A stretch of 10,903 bases of DNA, from positions 1 to 10,903 of the forward strand of contig CASDWR010000274.1 in NCBI GenBank assembly GCA_949284665.1. Direction: 5' to 3'. Shown here in pieces: positions 6,564-10,903 of this stretch. Position numbers and translations under genes: made by a program. The notes under the pieces were generated by a model. It ran no database searches, had not been told where the DNA came from, and saw only the letters and a program-made list of their open reading frames with translations. Numbering within the stretch: the stretch's first letter is position 1; every line of letters starts with the position of its first letter. Origin of the DNA: an uncultured Rikenellaceae bacterium. Its GTDB lineage: Bacteria; Bacteroidota; Bacteroidia; Bacteroidales; Rikenellaceae.

Positions 6564-7925
6564 ATGAAAAAGTTGATTATATATATGTTTTTGTCGGCCG
6601 GTTTGTGCAGTTGCTCGATATACCGGACATACAAACGGCCCGATATGCCCGTAGTTGACAGCCTGTATCGCCATACAACGACGCTCGAAGACAGCGCCAC
6701 GCTTGCACAACTGTCATGGCAGGAACTCTTTTCAGACCCGAACCTGCAAAAACTTATTGAAACAGGGCTGGCAAACAACAGTGACCTGAATATCGCTCGC
6801 CTGCGCGTACAGGAAGCCGAGGCTTTGCTCAAAAGTTCCAGACTCTCGTACCTGCCGTCGCTTTCGTTGAATCCACAGGGGACAGTGAGTGCTCCGGAGA
6901 AAGGAAACACGACCAAGACCTATGATCTGGCAGCAGCTGCCAATTGGGAGATTGACATATTCGGACGGATAACCAATGCCAAACGGGGTGCGAAAGCCGC
7001 CTTGGAGCAAAGCCAGGCATACCGTCAGGCCGTACAGACTCAATTGATCGCGACCATTGCGAATAATTACTACATGCTGCTCATGCTCGATGAGCAGCTT
7101 GATATCAGCCGTCGCACCGCGGAGACCTGGAGTGAGAACCTTCGGGTTATGAAGGCACTGAAAAAGGCGGGGCAAACGACCGAACTCGCCGTATCTCAGA
7201 CCGAAGCAAGCAAATTGTCGGTAGAAGCCTCGTTGCACTCTCTCGAACGCCAGATCTCCGAAATGGAAAATTCACTTTCCGCTCTTTTGGGAATGGCTCC
7301 GCAAACAATTGTCCGATCTACACTGAAAGATCAGGTATTCCCTGAAACCCTGTCGACGGGAATTCCTTTACAGTTGTTGCAACGTCGGCCGGATGTTCGT
7401 CAGAGTGAAGCAGAACTGGCCGTTGCATTTTATGCCACCAACGAAGCCCGTTCGGCTTTTTACCCCTCCATTACGTTGAGCGGGTCGGCCGGGTGGACTA
7501 ACGCAGCAGGTGCTGCGATTACCAATCCCGGGCAGTGGCTGTTTACGGCTGTCGGTTCTCTTGTGCAACCACTTTTCAACAAAGGGCAAAATGTTGCCAA
7601 TCTGAAAGTGGCAAAGGCGCAACAGGAAGAGGCATTGTACGCATTCCGTCAATGTCTTCTCGATGCCGGCACAGAGGTTAACAATGCTTTGATCCAATGG
7701 CAGTCCGCCCGTCAATGCCTGCAACTCGACAGGCAACAAATCACATCACTTCAATCCGCCGTAAGGAGTTCCGAATTACTGATGCGACACAGTTCTCAAA
7801 ATTATCTGGAGGTAATTACAGCACGACAGACTCTCTTGCAGGCCGAGCTCAATGCGGTATCCGATCGTTTCGACGAAATACAAGGAGTCATCAATCTGTA
7901 CCATGCATTGGGTGGAGGTTACTGA
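6564..7925 (+). CDS. Outer-membrane efflux lipoprotein (TolC/OprM/NodT family)
   Basis: This 453-residue trimeric outer-membrane channel is the exit duct of the tripartite pump. The signal MKKLIIYMFLSAGLCSC ends in a lipobox (LCSC) with the lipid-bearing Cys at 17, as in OprM-type rather than E. coli TolC-type channels. Two repeated OEP domains are visible. The first, about 50-245, includes the LFSDPNLQKLIETGLANNSD entry helix and the DLAAAANWEIDIFGR strand. The second, about 268-450, includes LLQRRPDVRQSEAELAVAFY and YPSITLSGSAG, hallmark motifs of the NodT/OprM subfamily. It begins 22 nt after the pump stop codon on the same strand and is followed by the operon terminator. The length is typical and all parts are present. 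Confidence 0.95.
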   Translation: MKKLIIYMFLSAGLCSCSIYRTYKRPDMPVVDSLYRHTTTLEDSATLAQLSWQELFSDPNLQKLIETGLANNSDLNIARLRVQEAEALLKSSRLSYLPSLSLNPQGTVSAPEKGNTTKTYDLAAAANWEIDIFGRITNAKRGAKAALEQSQAYRQAVQTQLIATIANNYYMLLMLDEQLDISRRTAETWSENLRVMKALKKAGQTTELAVSQTEASKLSVEASLHSLERQISEMENSLSALLGMAPQTIVRSTLKDQVFPETLSTGIPLQLLQRRPDVRQSEAELAVAFYATNEARSAFYPSITLSGSAGWTNAAGAAITNPGQWLFTAVGSLVQPLFNKGQNVANLKVAKAQQEEALYAFRQCLLDAGTEVNNALIQWQSARQCLQLDRQQITSLQSAVRSSELLMRHSSQNYLEVITARQTLLQAELNAVSDRFDEIQGVINLYHALGGGY

Positions 7926-7949
7926 CAATACCGTAAACTGGGATAGCAC

Positions 7950-7987
7950 AAAATACGGGGGAGGCCACATGGTCTTCCCTGTATTTT
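7950..7987 (+). terminator. Rho-independent terminator of the RND efflux operon
   Basis: The arms 7950-7966 and 7971-7987 form a 17-bp stem with only three G-U wobbles around a 4-nt ACAT loop, starting 24 bp after the channel stop codon. The base of the stem is AAAA/TTTT, so the descending arm supplies the T-run. This is the strongest hairpin I found in the window; it should insulate msrBA from efflux transcription. Confidence 0.85.
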
Positions 7988-8243
7988 ATCGGTTCTCAAG
8001 GGAAATAGACTTCTCGTACAACGGCAAGACGAGCAAATCGTTCTATCCGGGCGACATCCGGTTACCGGAAAGATTTTTTTACATACATAGTGGTGTTTTT
8101 GTCTGACTCGTGAACGATTTCAAATCTTGGAGGCGAATATCGGAAAACGAAAAACAAGGCACAACATTTGCCGCAAAAAGACAATATTCTGAAGACCGTG
8201 ACCGACATGGCCGACATTCAATACGCCATAAAAACGATGACAT
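7988..8243. other. Gene-free stretch between efflux terminator and msrBA
   Basis: Frames here are short and lack family motifs, and I see no credible gene. It contains a second, smaller terminator-like hairpin (8057-8080). Only imperfect promoter candidates for msrBA are visible: TTTG (8098-8101), 20 nt, then AAATCTTG (8122-8129), which keeps four of six conserved -7 positions; and AACATTTG (8163-8170), which keeps five of six but has no -33 element. Neither is convincing, so the msrBA promoter is unresolved. Confidence 0.4.
8057..8080 (+). terminator. Second terminator-like hairpin with T-run
   Basis: TCCGG (8057-8061) and CCGGA (8065-8069) pair around a 3-nt loop, followed after AAGA by seven consecutive T residues (8074-8080). 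The stem is short but G/C-rich. It could be a back-up terminator for the efflux operon read-through, about 70 bp after the main one. Confidence 0.4.
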
Positions 8244-9113
8244 ATGCAACCTCTGACCGAAGAAGAAAAAAGGATAATTATAGACAAAGAGACGGAACAG
8301 CCCTTTTCAGGCCGTTACTATCACCACCATGCAACAGGCATTTACCGATGCCGGCAATGTGGTGCGCCTTTGTACCGTTCATCCGACAAATTCGATTCGG
8401 GTTGCGGATGGCCGAGTTTCGACGATGCGATTCCGGGTTCGGTTTGCCAACATCCTGACGCCGACGGTATACGTACCGAAATCGTCTGTGCAGCTTGTGG
8501 AGGACATTTGGGACATTTGTTCAGGGGAGAAGGATTCACGCCAAGGAATCTTCGGCACTGCGTCAACTCTGCATCAATGGTTTTTGAGAGTGAAGAACCG
8601 AACGACAAGATTCCCGTATCTCCAGCGATTGAACGGGCAATTTATGCAGGAGGTTGTTTTTGGGGAGTGGAATATATGATGAAACAACTGTCCGGAATAC
8701 TTCGCATCAGTCCGGGATATACCGGAGGAAGTACTGAATATCCCAGCTATGAAGAGGTTTGCAGCGGCATGACAGGACATGCCGAAGCCGTCGAAATCGT
8801 ATTCGACCCTTCAAAACTCTCTTATGAAACACTGACACGAAGGTTTTTTGAAATCCACGACCCGACCCAATTCGAGGGGCAGGGACCGGATATCGGGAAA
8901 CAATATCGTTCCGAAATTTTCTACACGACAGAACGACAAAAGGAAATCGCGTTGCACCTCATCAAGGAGTTGACCGAAAACGGCTACGACATTGTTACCC
9001 GCGTAACCAAGGCAGGCAAATTCTGGCCAGCCGAAACCTACCACCGGAACTATTATGATCGCAAGGGTACGCGTCCCTATTGCCATACCCGAACCAAGCG
9101 ATTCGAAAAATAA
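8244..9113 (+). CDS. msrBA: Bifunctional methionine sulfoxide reductase, MsrB-MsrA fusion
   Basis: This 289-residue protein reduces both stereoisomers of methionine sulfoxide to methionine, using thioredoxin-type reductant. Residues 1-115 are MsrB (R-form): zinc cysteines C36/C39 (CRQCG) and C82/C85 (CAACG), the SGCGWPSF motif with C54, HLGHLF, and nucleophile C106 in RHCVNS. Residues about 130-289 are MsrA (S-form): catalytic C138 in GGCFWG, PGYTGG, GHAEAVEIVFDP, and a C-terminal C280 likely to act as resolving cysteine. The linker, about 116-129, is short. No signal peptide is visible, so it is probably cytoplasmic. An in-frame TGA at 8238-8240 lies just upstream, fixing the start at or after 8244. 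The MsrB-first order is the reverse of the better-known MsrA-MsrB fusions. It lies downstream of two hairpins and is probably transcribed separately from the efflux genes. Confidence 0.95.
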   Translation: MQPLTEEEKRIIIDKETEQPFSGRYYHHHATGIYRCRQCGAPLYRSSDKFDSGCGWPSFDDAIPGSVCQHPDADGIRTEIVCAACGGHLGHLFRGEGFTPRNLRHCVNSASMVFESEEPNDKIPVSPAIERAIYAGGCFWGVEYMMKQLSGILRISPGYTGGSTEYPSYEEVCSGMTGHAEAVEIVFDPSKLSYETLTRRFFEIHDPTQFEGQGPDIGKQYRSEIFYTTERQKEIALHLIKELTENGYDIVTRVTKAGKFWPAETYHRNYYDRKGTRPYCHTRTKRFEK

Positions 9114-9152
9114 ATTTTCACGCCCCAGGAATCGGAACCGGGAGACATTTCG

Positions 9153-9160
9153 TATCTTTG
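9153..9160 (+). promoter_or_regulatory. Candidate glpK promoter (-7 element)
   Basis: TATCTTTG (9153-9160) matches the Bacteroidota -7 consensus TAnnTTTG exactly, 27 nt before the glpK ATG. No TTTG occurs at the expected -33 position (about 9129-9132 reads GAAT), so the promoter is one-sided. It would give a leader of about 20 nt. The msrBA-glpK gap is 74 bp with no clear terminator, so read-through from msrBA is also possible. Confidence 0.45.
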
Positions 9161-9187
9161 AAGTAAGAACACTAAACTACCTTTTCC

Positions 9188-10687
9188 ATGAACCGCACCT
9201 GCATCCTTGCTCTCGATCAGGGGACAACATCCTCACGAGCGATCGTTGTCGATCGGGAATGTCGCATCAAGGCGATCTCTCAAAAGGGGTTCAGACAATT
9301 CTTCCCCCATGCCGGATGGGTCGAACACGATCCCAATGAAATATGGGCCTCCCAATCAGGCGTTGCCGCCGAAGCACTGGCGGCAGCGGACCTGACCGCT
9401 GCGGATATTGCCGCCATCGGAATCACAAACCAACGTGAAACCACGATCATCTGGGACCGGAAAACTTCCAGCCCAATCTATAATGCCATCGTATGGCAGG
9501 ACCGGCGCACGGCCGATTACTGCGAACGATTGAAAACCGATGGTCTCGAAAAAATGATTCGTGACAAGACCGGTCTTGTGATCGATGCCTACTTCTCGGC
9601 TACCAAAATCAAATGGATTCTCGATAATGTTCCACATGCCCGCGAACGCGCGATGCGCGGAGAACTCTGTTTCGGCAATATCGACAGTTGGCTCGTATGG
9701 AAATTTACCCGAGGCAAAACGCATATTACCGATGTAACGAACGCCTCGCGGACCATGTTGTTCAATATTCACACGCTGAAATGGGACGATGACCTGCTCC
9801 GTCTTTTCGATATTCCCCCATCCATATTGCCGGATGTACGGTCAAGTAGTGAACATTATACGGATACGGCTCCGTCGTTTTTATCCGGACGCATCCCCAT
9901 TGCCGGCATTGCCGGAGACCAGCAGGCAGCACTTTTCGGACAACTATGTACACAACCGGGGACTGCGAAAACCACATACGGAACCGGTTGTTTCGTGATG
10001 ATGAATGCCGGGGACACCCCCGCCATATCACACAACGGGCTTCTCTCGACCGTAGCCTGGCAAATTGGAGGGCGGGTGGCATATGCTCTGGAGGGGAGTG
10101 TGTTTGCCGGTGGCGCAACGATCCAATGGTTGCGCGACGGAATCGGAATTCTCCGTAACGCCAGCGAATCGAAAACTCTCGCCCTGTCGGTTCCAGACAG
10201 CGGCGGAGTGTGTTTCGTTCCGGCTCTTACGGGGTTGGGAGCACCCTATTGGGATCCTTATGCACGGGGAACGTTATTCGGTATTACGCGCGGGACCGGA
10301 ATTGCTCACATCGCACGAGCCGCTTTGGAAGCAATCGCCTATCAAGTTTACGATGTCATTCGCGCTATGGAGAACGAAATGGGCACTCCGTTGCAAGAAT
10401 TACGAGTTGATGGCGGGGCTTCGGCCAATGATTTTTTGATGCAGTTTCAGGCCGATTTGAATCGGACACGTGTCGTACGACCCGAAAACATGGAATCCAC
10501 AGTTCTTGGGGCTGCATTTCTTGCCGGATTGGCTACGGGATATTGGAAAGACGAACAGGAAATTGCAAACGGACGCCTCATCGGTCGCTCGTTCGAACCG
10601 CAAGGCGATCCCGACACAATACAACACGGAATCGATCGCTGGCACGAAGCTGTCCGCCGCTCACAGGGTTGGGCAGAACAGGAATAA
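9188..10687 (+). CDS. glpK: Glycerol kinase
   Basis: This 499-residue cytoplasmic FGGY-family kinase phosphorylates glycerol with ATP to sn-glycerol 3-phosphate, feeding glycolysis (via dihydroxyacetone phosphate) and phospholipid synthesis. The N-terminal phosphate loop is [14 protein letters not shown] (D10, T13/T14, R17). Glycerol-binding residues known from E. coli GlpK are present: R83/E84 in TNQRETT, Y135, and D244 in [12 protein letters not shown]. Further family blocks are [18 protein letters not shown] (264-269), [18 protein letters not shown] (300-317), [13 protein letters not shown] and the [10 protein letters not shown] adenine-site block (408-416). The C-terminus ([17 protein letters not shown]) does not resemble the E. 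coli segment that binds EIIA-Glc, so that type of inhibition is unlikely. No glycerol facilitator or glycerol-3-phosphate dehydrogenase gene is adjacent within the window. Length and start are standard. Confidence 0.97.
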   Translation: MNRTCILALDQGTTSSRAIVVDRECRIKAISQKGFRQFFPHAGWVEHDPNEIWASQSGVAAEALAAADLTAADIAAIGITNQRETTIIWDRKTSSPIYNAIVWQDRRTADYCERLKTDGLEKMIRDKTGLVIDAYFSATKIKWILDNVPHARERAMRGELCFGNIDSWLVWKFTRGKTHITDVTNASRTMLFNIHTLKWDDDLLRLFDIPPSILPDVRSSSEHYTDTAPSFLSGRIPIAGIAGDQQAALFGQLCTQPGTAKTTYGTGCFVMMNAGDTPAISHNGLLSTVAWQIGGRVAYALEGSVFAGGATIQWLRDGIGILRNASESKTLALSVPDSGGVCFVPALTGLGAPYWDPYARGTLFGITRGTGIAHIARAALEAIAYQVYDVIRAMENEMGTPLQELRVDGGASANDFLMQFQADLNRTRVVRPENMESTVLGAAFLAGLATGYWKDEQEIANGRLIGRSFEPQGDPDTIQHGIDRWHEAVRRSQGWAEQE

Positions 10688-10698
10688 CACCGGGCCGG

Positions 10699-10732
10699 GA
10701 TATGTCGGGATGTAGCGTCGACCGATATGTCG
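10699..10732 (+). repeat. 9-bp direct repeat downstream of glpK
   Basis: GATATGTCG occurs at 10699-10707 and 10724-10732, a 25-bp period. The second copy sits within CGAC-(6 nt)-GTCG, a small possible hairpin. There is no T-run, so I do not call a terminator. Its role is unknown and it may be chance. Confidence 0.3.
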
Positions 10733-10774
10733 TCTTGGCAAATGGGTACAGAAAGCTACGATTACCCGAATCTG

Positions 10775-10903
10775 TCATTTTAGCCGGCTGGAGAAAGATG
10801 CAAGCCATCGCTCAAAATCTTTGTTCCTTGTGAAGACACATTTGCCAGAACCCAAAAAGGGAGTAGCGATCGATTCGAAACCCTTTTCTTCGACCCTGAA
10901 ATC
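10775..10903 (-). CDS. Possible C-terminal fragment of a convergent gene, unrecognised
   Basis: A minus-strand frame is open from the right edge for 42 codons and ends with TGA at 10777-10775. The translation (DFRVEEKGFESIATPFLGSG, then KCVFTRNKDFERWLASFSSRLK) is balanced and soluble-looking, with no low-complexity bias. It does not match a family I recognise. A run this long is not improbable by chance, so the evidence is mainly its plausible composition and the room for a convergent gene after glpK (87 bp between stop codons). Confidence 0.3.
   Translation of the reverse strand, partial: DFRVEEKGFESIATPFLGSGKCVFTRNKDFERWLASFSSRLK

Noticed and set aside
7852..8106. Open plus-strand frame of 84 codons across the efflux terminator
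   Set aside because: It overlaps the channel gene end in another frame and runs through a strong terminator hairpin; no recognisable motif.
8168..8458. Open plus-strand frame before and inside msrBA
   Set aside because: It is a shadow frame of msrB, rich in Arg/Pro with no family signature.
10744..10767. GGGTA / TACCC inverted repeat after glpK as the glpK terminator
   Set aside because: Only 5 bp around a 14-nt loop and no adjacent T-run; too weak to call.
10855..10887. AAAAGGG (10855-10861) / CCCTTTT (10881-10887) inverted repeat as a terminator
   Set aside because: The loop is 19 nt, there is no clean T-run beyond the stem, and it lies within the possible minus-strand coding frame.
1..10903. 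Mobile element, CRISPR array, tRNA/rRNA gene or defence system
   Set aside because: I found no transposase or integrase motifs, no regularly spaced repeats, no cloverleaf, and no toxin-antitoxin, restriction or nuclease signatures; the window is largely filled by ordinary intact genes.

Overview
The window looks like chromosomal DNA from a Bacteroidales bacterium (phylum Bacteroidota). Three signs support this. Several promoters match the Bacteroidota pattern TTTG / TAnnTTTG, for example 2184-2215, 2106-2137 and 9153-9160. Start codons are preceded by A/T-rich leaders rather than strong Shine-Dalgarno sequences. The proteins also resemble those families in style: a LytS/LytTR pair, an RND efflux system with a lipoprotein adaptor and a lipoprotein outer-membrane factor, and an AraC-type C-terminus. 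I cannot name the genus from the sequence alone.

Layout. The left edge (1-115, +) holds only the last 37 codons of an AraC-type regulator. Converging on it is a two-gene minus-strand operon. It encodes a four-helix LytS-type membrane histidine kinase (1020-2021) and a LytTR response regulator (280-1023), joined by an ATGA overlap. A 260-bp divergent control region (2022-2281) separates this pair from a plus-strand tripartite RND multidrug-efflux operon: lipoprotein adaptor (2282-3382), 1049-residue inner-membrane pump (3392-6541) and outer-membrane channel lipoprotein (6564-7925). A strong hairpin terminator (7950-7987) ends the operon. A gene-free stretch (7988-8243) follows, then a fused methionine sulfoxide reductase with MsrB before MsrA (8244-9113), and a glycerol kinase (9188-10687) with its own TAnnTTTG box. 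The last 216 bp contain no certain gene; an open minus-strand frame (10775 to the right edge) may be the end of a convergent gene.

How the parts may work together. The head-to-head arrangement and back-to-back promoters suggest that the LytS/LytTR pair senses an envelope or membrane condition and controls the adjacent pump; this is inference. The reductase repairs oxidised methionine and the kinase feeds glycerol into glycerol-3-phosphate metabolism; neither has an evident mechanistic link to the pump.

All complete genes appear intact, with conserved catalytic residues. I see no mobile element, CRISPR array, tRNA, rRNA or defence-type system, and no clearly undescribed system. The most interesting material is non-coding: the divergent control region carries an inverted repeat inside one promoter, a perfect 12-bp direct repeat immediately before the adaptor start codon, and competing short hairpins in the kinase leader.
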